DNA from: Hungatella_A sp034142505
GTDB lineage: Bacteria > Bacillota > Clostridia > Lachnospirales > Lachnospiraceae
Length of the DNA: 64,000 nucleotides
Reading direction: 5' to 3'
Assembly (NCBI GenBank): GCA_034142505.1
Contig: JAWZDV010000075.1
Coordinates: 62,001-126,000 of the forward strand
This document shows positions 53,458 through 62,666 of the stretch, in pieces (position 1 is the stretch's first letter; the number at the start of each line of letters is the position of its first letter). The position numbers and the translations under genes were made by a program. The notes beneath the pieces are model-generated. The model was not told the origin of the DNA and ran no database searches. It saw only the letters and a list, made by a program, of their open reading frames with translations.

Positions 53458-54432
53458 ATGCTGAAATTTGTGATCAAACGGATACTGGTTACGCTTCCGG
53501 TGCTGCTTGGAGTGACCTTTATCGTATTTTCTATGATGTATTTTACTCCGGGAGATCCGGCTCAGCTGATGCTGGGAGATATGGCAACAGAGGAGGAGAT
53601 TGAGGAACTCCGGGAGGAGATGGGGCTGAACGGTTCTTTTGCAGAACGCTACCTCACTTATCTTGGAAATGTTCTGCAGGGAGATTTGGGGGGTTCCTAC
53701 TCCACGAAGCAGCCGGTTACTACGGCCATCGCGGAGCGGCTTCCGGCAACGGTAAAGCTGGCATTTATCAGCTGTCTGTTTGCCATTGTAATTGGAGTTT
53801 CCGTGGGTATTATCTCGGCGGTGCGGCAGTACTCCGTGATTGACAATTTATCCAGAATTCTGGCCCTGGTTGGGATCTCGATTCCCAATTTCTGGCTGGC
53901 TCTTCTTCTGGTGCTGTTCTTTTCCGTCAAACTGGGCTGGCTTCCGGCTTCCGGTTTGTACGGACCGCTTTACTATATCATGCCAATGATCAGTATTTCT
54001 GCTGTGTCGGTAGCTACCTTTGCGAGAATGACAAGGTCCACCATGCTGGAAGTGATCCGACAGGATTATGTGCGGACTGCAAGGGCGAAGGGGCAGAAAG
54101 AATCGGTGATCATTTTCAAACATGCACTGAGAAATGCGCTGATCCCGATCGTGACGGTGGTAGGAATCCAGTTTGCGACCGCTCTGGGGGGAGCGGTCGT
54201 GAACGAGCAGGTGTTTGCAATACCGGGATTGGGTAAATTGATGGTGGATGCTATCAAATCCAGGGATTATCCGGTGGTGCAGGGCGGTGTATTGGTGATT
54301 GCCATTCTGTTCAGTGTGCTGAATCTGGTGATTGATGTGCTCTATGCATTTATTGATCCCAGGATCAAGTCGCAGTACATCAAAGGAAGTGGAAGAATCA
54401 GAAAATTAAGGGAAAGGGGGCATGCGGCATGA
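53458..54432 (+). CDS. ABC transporter permease, DppB-like
   Basis: 324 residues with six membrane segments; N-terminal FVIKRILVTLPVLLGVTFI and the EAA loop ARMTRSTMLEVIRQDYVRTARAKG define DppB/OppB permeases. Overlaps the next permease by four bases (ATGA). Confidence 0.93.
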   Translation: MLKFVIKRILVTLPVLLGVTFIVFSMMYFTPGDPAQLMLGDMATEEEIEELREEMGLNGSFAERYLTYLGNVLQGDLGGSYSTKQPVTTAIAERLPATVKLAFISCLFAIVIGVSVGIISAVRQYSVIDNLSRILALVGISIPNFWLALLLVLFFSVKLGWLPASGLYGPLYYIMPMISISAVSVATFARMTRSTMLEVIRQDYVRTARAKGQKESVIIFKHALRNALIPIVTVVGIQFATALGGAVVNEQVFAIPGLGKLMVDAIKSRDYPVVQGGVLVIAILFSVLNLVIDVLYAFIDPRIKSQYIKGSGRIRKLRERGHAA

Positions 54433-55304
54433 AGACTCCGGAAGACGGAAAGAAGACGAAAAAGAGGAGCCAGCTTTATGAGACCTGGAAACGCCTTCGG
54501 AAAAACAGACTGGCGGTCCTTGGCCTGGTGATTCTGGCGCTCATCATCATCATGGCGGTTTTTGCAGAACAGATCGCACCCTATCCCTATGATGCCCAGG
54601 ATTATTCCAGCACGTTTCAGTTTCCCTCCGCAGAGCATTGGATGGGGACAGACAACTATGGAAGAGATATTTTCAGCCGTGTGATCTACGGAACGAGGAC
54701 TTCGCTTCAGATTGGTTTTATCGCGCTGCTGGGAGGCGCTGTTGTGGGAAGCGTGCTGGGAGCTGTCTCGGGATATTTCGGAGGAATTACAGATACGATT
54801 ATTATGCGATTTACGGATATTCTTATGGCGATTCCGCGTACGGTTCTGGCGATTGCCATTGCCACTACGCTGGGAGCAGGACTAACCAATGCGGTGATTG
54901 CTGTGGCGATCAGTTCTATTCCGAATTTTGCCAGAGTGGTGCGTGCATCTACCTTGACAGTCAAGGATCAGGAGTATGTGGAAGCGGCGAAATGTATTGG
55001 AGCCAAAAGTCCTCATATTATCTGGAAGCACATTTTTCCCAATGTTCTTGCTCCGATTATCGTACAGGCGACGCTGGGGGTTGGCACGGCGATTATTCTG
55101 GCGGCAGCTCTGAGCTTTTTGGGACTTGGAGTACAGCCGCCGGTTCCGGAATGGGGATCCATGCTGTCGGCGGCCCGGACCTATATGCGGGATTACTGGT
55201 ATATGGTGGCATTTCCAGGTCTGGCGATTATGGTTACCGTTCTGGCGCTCAATTTGTTTGGTGACGGTCTCAGGGATGCTCTGGACCCGAAACTGAAAAA
55301 GTAA
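54429..55304 (+). CDS. ABC transporter permease, DppC-like
   Basis: 291 residues; basic N-terminal tail, first membrane segment LAVLGLVILALIIIMAVFAE, then MGTDNYGRDIFSRVIYGTR and EAA loop ASTLTVKDQEYVEAAKCIGA, typical DppC/OppC. Forms the channel with the DppB-like protein. Confidence 0.93.
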   Translation: MKTPEDGKKTKKRSQLYETWKRLRKNRLAVLGLVILALIIIMAVFAEQIAPYPYDAQDYSSTFQFPSAEHWMGTDNYGRDIFSRVIYGTRTSLQIGFIALLGGAVVGSVLGAVSGYFGGITDTIIMRFTDILMAIPRTVLAIAIATTLGAGLTNAVIAVAISSIPNFARVVRASTLTVKDQEYVEAAKCIGAKSPHIIWKHIFPNVLAPIIVQATLGVGTAIILAAALSFLGLGVQPPVPEWGSMLSAARTYMRDYWYMVAFPGLAIMVTVLALNLFGDGLRDALDPKLKK

Positions 55305-55316
55305 GGGGGAGAGAAG

Positions 55317-56330
55317 ATGGAACAGACGGCATTGCTGTCCGTGCGGAACTTAAAGATTCAGTACACAACGGATGAAGAAGTGGTCCGTGCGGTAAATGGC
55401 ATTGATTTTGATCTTAATGCGGGAGAAACCATGGGTCTGGTGGGAGAGACCGGAGCCGGGAAAACGACAACAGCGCTGGGAATTATGAGGCTGATCCCCA
55501 GGCCGCCCGGACAGATCGTGGGTGGAGAGGTGCTTTTAAATGGTGTTGATCTATTAAAGGTAAATGATCACAAGATGAGGGGACATAGAGGCAAGGATAT
55601 TTCCATGATATTTCAGGACCCTATGACATCTCTAAATCCGGTTATGGCAGTGGGAGAGCAGATTGCAGAAGTGGTGCGGCTTCATGAGAAGATCTCGAGG
55701 GCAGGGGCCATGAAAAAGGCGGCTGAAATGCTCCAGATGGTCGGAATTCCATCGGAGCGGATGAGTGAATATCCCCACCAGTTCTCAGGTGGAATGAAAC
55801 AGAGAGTGGTGATTGCCATTGCTCTGGCCTGTACGCCTCAGCTGATTATTGCAGATGAACCAACGACAGCGCTGGATGTGACGATTCAGGCTCAGGTGCT
55901 GGCCCTGATGTCGGATCTGCAGAAGAAATTCCAGACAGCAATGCTGCTGATCACCCATGATCTGGGAGTGGTAGCGGAGGTGTGTGACAAAGTCTCGATT
56001 ATGTATGCGGGACAGATTGTGGAGAGTGGGCCGATTGAGAAGATCTATGATGAAACGGCACATCCTTACACAAAGGGGCTGTTTGGTTCACTGCCGAGTA
56101 TATCTTCTAAAGTAAAACGCTTAAGTCCTATCAATGGGCTGATGCCGGACCCCAGTAATCTGCCAAAGGGATGCCCATTTCATCCGCGGTGTCCGAGAGC
56201 GTGCAAGGCGTGTGAGAGCCGTGAGCCGGTAAGGACAGAAATATCACCTGGGCATGTTGTCCGGTGTCTGCTGTATGAACCGGGGGTGGAAATGGAGACG
56301 GAAGCGAAGACGGAAGCAGCGGCAGAATAG
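55317..56330 (+). CDS. ABC transporter ATPase, DppD-like
   Basis: 337 residues: Walker A GETGAGKTTTALGIM, Q-loop MIFQDPMTSLNPVM, signature QFSGGMKQRVVIAIAL, Walker B LIIADEPTTALDV, and the C-terminal oligopeptide-transporter Cys cluster CPFHPRCPRACKAC that binds iron-sulfur in some members. Pairs with the next ATPase. Confidence 0.93.
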   Translation: MEQTALLSVRNLKIQYTTDEEVVRAVNGIDFDLNAGETMGLVGETGAGKTTTALGIMRLIPRPPGQIVGGEVLLNGVDLLKVNDHKMRGHRGKDISMIFQDPMTSLNPVMAVGEQIAEVVRLHEKISRAGAMKKAAEMLQMVGIPSERMSEYPHQFSGGMKQRVVIAIALACTPQLIIADEPTTALDVTIQAQVLALMSDLQKKFQTAMLLITHDLGVVAEVCDKVSIMYAGQIVESGPIEKIYDETAHPYTKGLFGSLPSISSKVKRLSPINGLMPDPSNLPKGCPFHPRCPRACKACESREPVRTEISPGHVVRCLLYEPGVEMETEAKTEAAAE

Positions 56331-56348
56331 GGCGGAAAGGAGCATAGG

Positions 56349-57299
56349 ATGGCCGAGTTGTTGGAAGTACATAATCTGAAAAAGTATTTTAAAACCCCAC
56401 GGGGGATGCTTCACGCGGTTGACGGAGTGGATTTTAGTATCGGAAAAGGAAAAACGTTGGGCGTGGTTGGAGAATCTGGCTGTGGTAAATCGACCCTTGG
56501 GAGAGTGGTGATTAAGCTGTTGGAACCTACGGAGGGGGAGGTGCTGTTTGAAGGGCGGAACATTGCCGCAGAGAAAAAAAGTGAGGAGATTCACCGGAAT
56601 ATGCAGATGATTTTCCAGGACCCGTTTGCTTCCTTAAATCCCAGGATGTCAGTCAGCGAGATTATTGCAGAACCGCTTCAGATCCATCGGATGTGTCAAT
56701 CGAAAAAGGAGTTGGATGACCGGGTTGCTGAACTGATGGAGACGGTAGGGCTGGCGGACCGGTTTGTAAATGCTTATCCTCATGAATTGGACGGAGGGAG
56801 AAGACAGAGGATCGGAATTGCCAGGGCCCTTGCTTTGAACCCGCAGTTTATTGTATGTGACGAGCCGGTTTCGGCACTGGATGTGTCAATTCAGGCGCAG
56901 ATTCTGAACTTGATGCAGGATCTGCAGGAATCTAACGGATTTACTTATATGTTCATCACCCATGATTTGTCTGTGGTGAAGCATATCTCGGATGAGATTA
57001 TGGTGATGTATCTGGGTATGATTGTGGAAAAATGTAATCCGGATGACCTGTTTGATAAGCCGCTTCATCCTTATACAAAGGCGCTGCTGGCTGCGATTCC
57101 GGAACCGGTTGTGAGGAAACATAGAGAACGGACTTTGCTGAAGGGAGAGATTGTCTCGCCGATTGATCCGAAGCCGGGATGCCGGTTTGCGGCGAGGTGT
57201 CCAAATGCAGCGGAGAAGTGCTCAGCCGGACAACCGGTGCTGGAAGAGGTGGAGAAGGGGCATTTTGTGGCCTGCCACCGGATTCATGAGATATGTTAG
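56349..57299 (+). CDS. ABC transporter ATPase, DppF/OppF-like
   Basis: 316 residues: Walker A GESGCGKSTLGRVV, MIFQDPFASLNPRM, Walker B FIVCDEPVSALDV and C-terminal Cys cluster (CRFAARCPNAAEKC). The signature reads ELDGGRRQRIGIARA instead of LSGGQRQR; this variant keeps both Gly and is common in OppF-type proteins of clostridia. Its stop overlaps the first possible start of the MmgE/PrpD gene. Confidence 0.92.
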   Translation: MAELLEVHNLKKYFKTPRGMLHAVDGVDFSIGKGKTLGVVGESGCGKSTLGRVVIKLLEPTEGEVLFEGRNIAAEKKSEEIHRNMQMIFQDPFASLNPRMSVSEIIAEPLQIHRMCQSKKELDDRVAELMETVGLADRFVNAYPHELDGGRRQRIGIARALALNPQFIVCDEPVSALDVSIQAQILNLMQDLQESNGFTYMFITHDLSVVKHISDEIMVMYLGMIVEKCNPDDLFDKPLHPYTKALLAAIPEPVVRKHRERTLLKGEIVSPIDPKPGCRFAARCPNAAEKCSAGQPVLEEVEKGHFVACHRIHEIC

Positions 57300-57310
57300 G
57301 CGGTGAGGGG

Positions 57311-58717
57311 ATGGAGAAGGCGGAAGTAGAGAAGACAGCAATGGAGAAGACCGTGATTGAGACATTGGCCGGGTTTGCGGCAGGGTTACAATTTGAATAT
57401 CTGCCAGTAAAGGTAAGAGAGCGGGCTAATGACTGCCTGTTTGATTTGATCGGATGCTATTATGGGGCGCTTGGCAGAGAGAAAAATGTACGGCTGCTGG
57501 AGAAAATTGCAGGATTTAACCGGATGCCTGAGAGCGTTTTGTGGGGAACCAATCTGTCTTGTGGTACTGCGGAGGCAGCATTGGGGATCGGGACCTTGTG
57601 CTACGATTTGGAATATGATGACGGAATCTCAATGTCGGGGCATTGGGGAAGTGCATCAATACCGGCGACATTTTTGTCTGTGGCAGAGCATGGCGGAGAT
57701 GGAAAAGATCTGCTGGCAGGAATTGTAGCAGCCTATGAAACCGGGAGCCGGATCAGCAGATTGTTTTCGCCGGAGCTGTTGAGACGGCATGTGCATTTTC
57801 CATGTACGATGGGGGCTTTTGGGGCAATTACAGGGTATGCGAAGGGGGCCGGATTTGACAGCAGACAGCTGGCAGGAGCTTTGTCTTTGGCCGGATTGTT
57901 TCCGGTAGGGACTTACAGTACGGCGATCTCGGGGGCGGCAGGAAAAGGGCTGTATTCCGGATGGCCGAATTATCTGGGGGTGAACTGTGCGAGACTGGCT
58001 GAGGCAGGGCTGACTGGGGATGTGGATATACTGGAAAGCCGGGATGGATTTGGAACGGCGGTAGGACTGGACCCGGTTAAGGAAGAGGCGGCGGCCTATG
58101 CCGTGAAGAAGCTGGGAGAGGAATATCGGTTTATGGAGGTGTATTTCAAACCTTATCCGTGCTGCCGGTGGCTTCATGCGCCGATTCATGGGGCATTAAG
58201 ATTGATGAAGAAATATGGGATAAGTGCTAAGGACGTTGAGGAAGTACGAATCGGCGGACCGGAGTTTGCCATGATGTATGACACACATAAGGGGTATGAG
58301 TCGAAGGTGGCCTGTCAATATAGCATTCCTTATACGGTGGGAGCAGCTTTGCTGTATGGAAAGGTGACGACGGAGGAATTTGAGGAAGAGATCCGTGTGG
58401 GAGCGCCGATGAAGGAGATTTCGGGGCGGATTACTATGGTAATAGACGAGGAACTTCAGCGGAATTTCCCGGGGACATTTTCTGTGAATATGGAATTGTA
58501 TACGAAGGACGGGAATTGTTACCGGTGCAGTGAGACGACGCCTTGGGGACCTGATTGTCCGCCTGCGAGGGAAGAACTAATCGAGAAGTTCCGTGTACTG
58601 ACGAAACAGGTGCTTTCGGAGGCTGAAGTGGAGCAGTGGATTTCGCTCTATCAGGACGGTGTGGAGTCGGATGGCGGCTTTTTGAGGGCGATAAATCTGC
58701 TTAAGGGGGCGGGATGA
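57311..58717 (+). CDS. MmgE/PrpD family protein 1
   Basis: 468 residues from ATG 57311, which follows AGGCGGTGA; an earlier in-frame ATG at 57293 overlaps the upstream gene. Family features: DLIGCYYGALGREK, LEYDDG, SIPATFLSVAEHGGDGKDLL, GWPNYLGVNCARLAEAGLTGD and the Cys-rich YFKPYPCCRWLH. Known members are 2-methylcitrate dehydratase, cis-aconitate decarboxylase and iminodisuccinate epimerase, so the substrate is probably a carboxylate. Directly follows the transporter genes and overlaps the next paralogue by four bases. Confidence 0.88.
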   Translation: MEKAEVEKTAMEKTVIETLAGFAAGLQFEYLPVKVRERANDCLFDLIGCYYGALGREKNVRLLEKIAGFNRMPESVLWGTNLSCGTAEAALGIGTLCYDLEYDDGISMSGHWGSASIPATFLSVAEHGGDGKDLLAGIVAAYETGSRISRLFSPELLRRHVHFPCTMGAFGAITGYAKGAGFDSRQLAGALSLAGLFPVGTYSTAISGAAGKGLYSGWPNYLGVNCARLAEAGLTGDVDILESRDGFGTAVGLDPVKEEAAAYAVKKLGEEYRFMEVYFKPYPCCRWLHAPIHGALRLMKKYGISAKDVEEVRIGGPEFAMMYDTHKGYESKVACQYSIPYTVGAALLYGKVTTEEFEEEIRVGAPMKEISGRITMVIDEELQRNFPGTFSVNMELYTKDGNCYRCSETTPWGPDCPPAREELIEKFRVLTKQVLSEAEVEQWISLYQDGVESDGGFLRAINLLKGAG

Positions 58718-60117
58718 AATCTTATATAGAAGAAATCTTGGATTTTTATGAGAGTAACCGGGAAATGCTGTTGGAACCGAAGCGGCTTGAGAAAATGAAG
58801 CAGTGCGTACTGGACCTGATTGGGTGTGGGATCGCCGGGGCAGGTGGGAGGGTGGAGGCCGGAGGAGAAACTGACGATGGGGAACCCAGAATGGATCCTC
58901 TATGGAGTTTTGCAAACATGATTTCTGGTGGAAAACCTGTGTGTACTGTATGGGGGAGTCCTAAAAAGTATTCGATATCTGCCGCCGCATTCTTAAATGG
59001 AACGTTCGCTTCCCGTCTGGAACTGGATGATGTAACTTCTGTGGGAGCGTCCGTACACCCGGGGGCAAGTGTGATTCCGGCAGTGATGGCAGTGGCGGAG
59101 ACGAAAGCATTATCGGGAAAAGACTTTTTATATGCGGTGATGCTGGGATATGAGGTGTGTAACCGATTCGGGATGATGGCGACAGAACGAGTCCGGGATT
59201 TGGGGATGTATGGCCCGGCTTTTGCGGGGACACTTGGCGCGGTGGTGGCGGCGGGAGCGGCGGGAAAACTCTCTGGAAAACAGATGATCAACAGTTTTTC
59301 TATTGCGTCATCCCTGGCTCCGGTCTGCCCTTTTATCAATTTTATTGATGGGGCCGGAGTGAAGGAATGTTATAACGGATGGAGTCTGTTTGTGGCTATG
59401 GCAGCACTTGGGATGACTGAAGCAGGAGTAACGGGAACAGACCGGATTTTACAGGGAGAGAAATCATTAGAGACGTTTTATCGCCCTGACAGGCGGCTGC
59501 CAGTGACTGGAGCAGACTATGCGTCAAAGACACTGTTTAAGAAGTATGCCTGCTGTCGTTCTGTTCATTATGCACTGACTGCTTTGGAAGAAATGATGGA
59601 AGAGCAGGCGATGGAGATCGATCAGGTGCAGAGCGTTCGGGTGACGACCTATCCTTATGCATATCAATTAAGCAGTCAGACGGTACATTTAAACAATATC
59701 TCCGCAAGACTCAGCATTCCATATTGTATGGCGGCCATGTTGAAAATGAAACGGCTGGAAGCGGATGCATTTTACTATAAAAATTTTAATGACCCCGTAC
59801 TGCTTCAGCTGATGGACCGTATCAGCGTGGAGACCGGCGGAAAATATGGTGAGGGGCCCTTTGCCCTGCGTGGGGCGAAAGTGGTGATACAGCAAAAGGA
59901 TGGGAATATCAGAGTTAAGGAGACGGAACACACTGCATGGGGAGAAGGCCGGGAACCGGCATGGAGCGATCTGGAGGAACGGTTCAGACGGATTACAACT
60001 GGGAAGTGCAGCAGGGAGAGACAGAACCGGATCATAGAGTTTGTGCGTCAAATGGATGGTGAGAAGGATGCGCGGCTGCTAATACAGATGATGGGAGCGG
60101 AGTACGGATACAGGTAG
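58714..60117 (+). CDS. MmgE/PrpD family protein 2
   Basis: 467 residues. DLIGCGIAGAGG, AAAFLNGTFASRLELDDVTSVG, SVIPAVMAVAETKALSGKDF, CYNGWSLFVAMAALGMTEAG and LFKKYACCRSVHYAL match the family. It shares only family-level similarity with its neighbour, so the pair is not a recent duplication; a heteromeric enzyme or two consecutive steps are both possible. ATGA overlap gives coupled translation. Confidence 0.88.
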   Translation: MKSYIEEILDFYESNREMLLEPKRLEKMKQCVLDLIGCGIAGAGGRVEAGGETDDGEPRMDPLWSFANMISGGKPVCTVWGSPKKYSISAAAFLNGTFASRLELDDVTSVGASVHPGASVIPAVMAVAETKALSGKDFLYAVMLGYEVCNRFGMMATERVRDLGMYGPAFAGTLGAVVAAGAAGKLSGKQMINSFSIASSLAPVCPFINFIDGAGVKECYNGWSLFVAMAALGMTEAGVTGTDRILQGEKSLETFYRPDRRLPVTGADYASKTLFKKYACCRSVHYALTALEEMMEEQAMEIDQVQSVRVTTYPYAYQLSSQTVHLNNISARLSIPYCMAAMLKMKRLEADAFYYKNFNDPVLLQLMDRISVETGGKYGEGPFALRGAKVVIQQKDGNIRVKETEHTAWGEGREPAWSDLEERFRRITTGKCSRERQNRIIEFVRQMDGEKDARLLIQMMGAEYGYR

Positions 60118-60157
60118 TGGGGAGCAGATGCTGAAAAAGCAGAGAGGAGTCAGAAAC

Positions 60158-61474
60158 ATGAAGGTGAAAGTGAAAAAGAGCAGTCTATCCGGGCAGATCA
60201 GAGTGCCTGGTTCTAAAAGTCATACAATCCGTGCCGTTTTGCTGGCAGCTATGGCGGAAGGAACCTCCGTGATTGAACATCCGCTGACCAGTCTTGACTG
60301 TCAAAGCGCGCTGACGGCGGCAGAAGCGTTTGGCGCTAAGACAAGTGCGGAGAAGGGCGTTTGGACGGTGACTGGCTGCGGCGGCAGATTAAAGACACCG
60401 GATAATTATGTGGATTGTGGGAACAGCGGAAGTACGGCTTATTTTACGGCCTCTATGGCGGCGCTGGCAGAGGGATACACCTGTCTGACTGGTGACCGGC
60501 AGATTCGTAAAAGGCCCATCCGGCCAGTTCTTGATGCGATTGTGCAGCTGGGAGGCGAAGCATTTACAACGAGAAGAGATGTGGATGCCTGTCCGGCGGT
60601 AATTGGTGGACGCATGAAGGGAGGGACTGTTCATTTTAAAAGGAGCTTATCCCAATTTGTATCCAGCATCATGCTGGCGGCTCCTTTGCTGGAACATGAC
60701 ACGGAAATATATAACGAGGACCCTTTGGAAAAGCCGTATCTCCAGATTACCATAGACTGGCTGAAGCGGTTTGGCGTTTCTTTATTGGAAAACAGTGGCG
60801 ATTACAGTTATTTTAAAATTCCGGGAAACCAGAATTATCAGGCGGTCAAAACTCAGATTCCCGACGACTGGTCCGCAGCTGCATTTCCGATGACGGCAGC
60901 TGTCATCACTCCTTCCGAAGTGGTGATCGAGGGTGTGGACTTCCAGGACAGCCAGGGCGACAAGATGGTGGTTGACCATCTAATGAAAATGGGTGCGGAT
61001 ATTACTAAAGACCGGGAAGGACAACGCTTGATTATCCGTGGAGGTAAGCCGTTAACGGGCGGTACAACCATTGATCTGTCGGATATTCCGGACTCGCTTC
61101 CGGCATTATCGGTGGCGGCGCTGTTTGCTGAACATGATACCAGGTTCACAGGTCTTGCTCATATCCGCCTGAAGGAGACAGACCGTGTAGCGGTGATGGA
61201 AGCGGAATTAAAAAAGACCGGCGCTCAGATTGAGACCGGCAGTGATTTTATGGTGGTGCATGGAGGTGAAAGAATCCATGGGGCGGAAGTAAACAGCCAC
61301 GGGGACCACCGCATAGCCATGGCGTTGGCCGTATGCGGCCTGGCGGCTGATGGGATTATGACGATTGATGGTGGTGAATGCGCCGCTGTATCCTTCCCGT
61401 CCTTTTTTGAAAAAATGGAGGCACTGGGAGCAGACTTCTGCCTGGAATGTCAGGAAGATATAGGGGAAGAGTGA
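60158..61474 (+). CDS. EPSP-synthase-like enolpyruvyl transferase, divergent
   Basis: 438 residues of the AroA/MurA fold. Retained AroA features: VPGSKSHTIRAVLLAAMAEG (Lys, Ser, Arg of substrate site), TGDRQIRKRPIRPVLDAI, SLSQFVSSIMLAAPLL, DWSAAAFPMTAAV, LSDIPDSLPAL (catalytic Asp), IRLKETDR and SHGDHRIAMAL. Differences: the GNAGTAMR loop reads GNSGSTAYF, and the C-terminal K-T/S-F-P motif that carries a PEP-binding Lys reads AAVSFPSFF. It lies 40 bases after a PrpD gene in a transport/catabolic cluster and far from other aromatic-pathway genes, so it may be the housekeeping aroA or a paralogue with another acceptor. ATG 60158 follows AGAGGAG. Confidence 0.75.
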   Translation: MKVKVKKSSLSGQIRVPGSKSHTIRAVLLAAMAEGTSVIEHPLTSLDCQSALTAAEAFGAKTSAEKGVWTVTGCGGRLKTPDNYVDCGNSGSTAYFTASMAALAEGYTCLTGDRQIRKRPIRPVLDAIVQLGGEAFTTRRDVDACPAVIGGRMKGGTVHFKRSLSQFVSSIMLAAPLLEHDTEIYNEDPLEKPYLQITIDWLKRFGVSLLENSGDYSYFKIPGNQNYQAVKTQIPDDWSAAAFPMTAAVITPSEVVIEGVDFQDSQGDKMVVDHLMKMGADITKDREGQRLIIRGGKPLTGGTTIDLSDIPDSLPALSVAALFAEHDTRFTGLAHIRLKETDRVAVMEAELKKTGAQIETGSDFMVVHGGERIHGAEVNSHGDHRIAMALAVCGLAADGIMTIDGGECAAVSFPSFFEKMEALGADFCLECQEDIGEE

Positions 61475-62535
61475 TTGCAGCTGGACTGCCGTACAACCAG
61501 ATGAACATCAATCAGTGTGTCGTCAACTTCCTCTCCCTCAAACAGACGGTGCAGGGAATTCACACACTGGTATCCAAGTTCAGCCGTATTCTGGACAACA
61601 GAAGTCAGTTGGGGCTGGGCGCAGGTGGCCAGAATGCCGTCATCGTACCCGACGATGGAAACTACATTTGGGACATCAATCCGCTGAGTGTTCAACATAT
61701 GGATGGCGCCTGTGGCCGAAAAATCATTGGCGCAGAAGACAGCATCAAAATCAGTGGTTTTTGAGATCAGTCTCTGCATAGCCAGGTAGCCTGTCTCGTA
61801 AGGATTGCCAAGGTCGACGAATTCCAAAAGCTCCGGATGGAACTCTACGTTTTTTTCGGTCAAAGCCTGGCGGAATCCTATGTATTTGTCAAGTCCGGAG
61901 TAAGGCCCTGCAAGCAGAGGATTCTCCAGGAATGGTTTTAAATCTTCTTCATTATGAAACGGGAATCCATAAACACCGGCAAAGAGACAGATCTTCCGGT
62001 GCCCCATCTCCAGTAAATACTTGGTGGCCAGATAACCGCCTTTCTGATGATCGAAATATACATGAGGACGGCCGGGAAGCAGGTGATGACGGGAGCAGAC
62101 AATCACAGGAATTCCCTTGAAATACTGTTCAAATTCATCAGGAACTACCCGGGAGATGCTGCAGTAAATCAGACCGTCGACGGCAGCGCCCAGCATCTTC
62201 TTAAAGCAGGAGGGTTCGTCATAGCCTTCTTCTGATTTGGATATCTGAATCAGGACATTAAACTGGAATTTTTCCGCATTCATGATGATGTGATTCGCGA
62301 TAGAGCCAAAAAAAGGGTCTGAAAGATTAGGCAGAATCAGGCCGATTGTTTTTACACTTCCGTTCCGCATAGAGCGGGCGATTGGATTTGGATGATAATT
62401 TAATTCTTTCATGGCATCCTGAATCCGGCTGACAGCATCTGGCGTAACGCCGGGATTGTTGTTGATGACACGGGAAACGGTGGCAGTTGAAAAACCGGAT
62501 AAAGCTGCTACATCTTTTATTGTGCTTTTTTTCAA
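61450..62535 (-). CDS. LacI-family regulator of the ABC/PrpD cluster
   Basis: 361 residues. DNA-binding domain STIKDVAALSGFSTATVSRV plus hinge NYHPNPIARSMRNGSVKTIG, then a sugar-binding-like domain (GLIYCSISRVVP, SIVGYDDGILATCAQPQLTS). It converges on the aroA-like gene, overlapping its last 25 bases, and is divergent from the DASS transporter. Probably binds TGTAATCGATTACA at the start of the operon. AGGGAGGGA precedes the start. Confidence 0.9.
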   Translation of the reverse strand: MKKSTIKDVAALSGFSTATVSRVINNNPGVTPDAVSRIQDAMKELNYHPNPIARSMRNGSVKTIGLILPNLSDPFFGSIANHIIMNAEKFQFNVLIQISKSEEGYDEPSCFKKMLGAAVDGLIYCSISRVVPDEFEQYFKGIPVIVCSRHHLLPGRPHVYFDHQKGGYLATKYLLEMGHRKICLFAGVYGFPFHNEEDLKPFLENPLLAGPYSGLDKYIGFRQALTEKNVEFHPELLEFVDLGNPYETGYLAMQRLISKTTDFDAVFCANDFSATGAIHMLNTQRIDVPNVVSIVGYDDGILATCAQPQLTSVVQNTAELGYQCVNSLHRLFEGEEVDDTLIDVHLVVRQSSCNHSSPISS

Positions 62536-62666
62536 GAAAATCCCTCCCTGTCGGATGCCAAAATGATAGTTTCAGTTTACTTGAAAACGGCCGGAAACGC
62601 AAGCATTTTCACGAAAAACTAATGAAATGGCGGCAGGCGGAAAGAACGGGAAAGAGAGGGCAGAAC

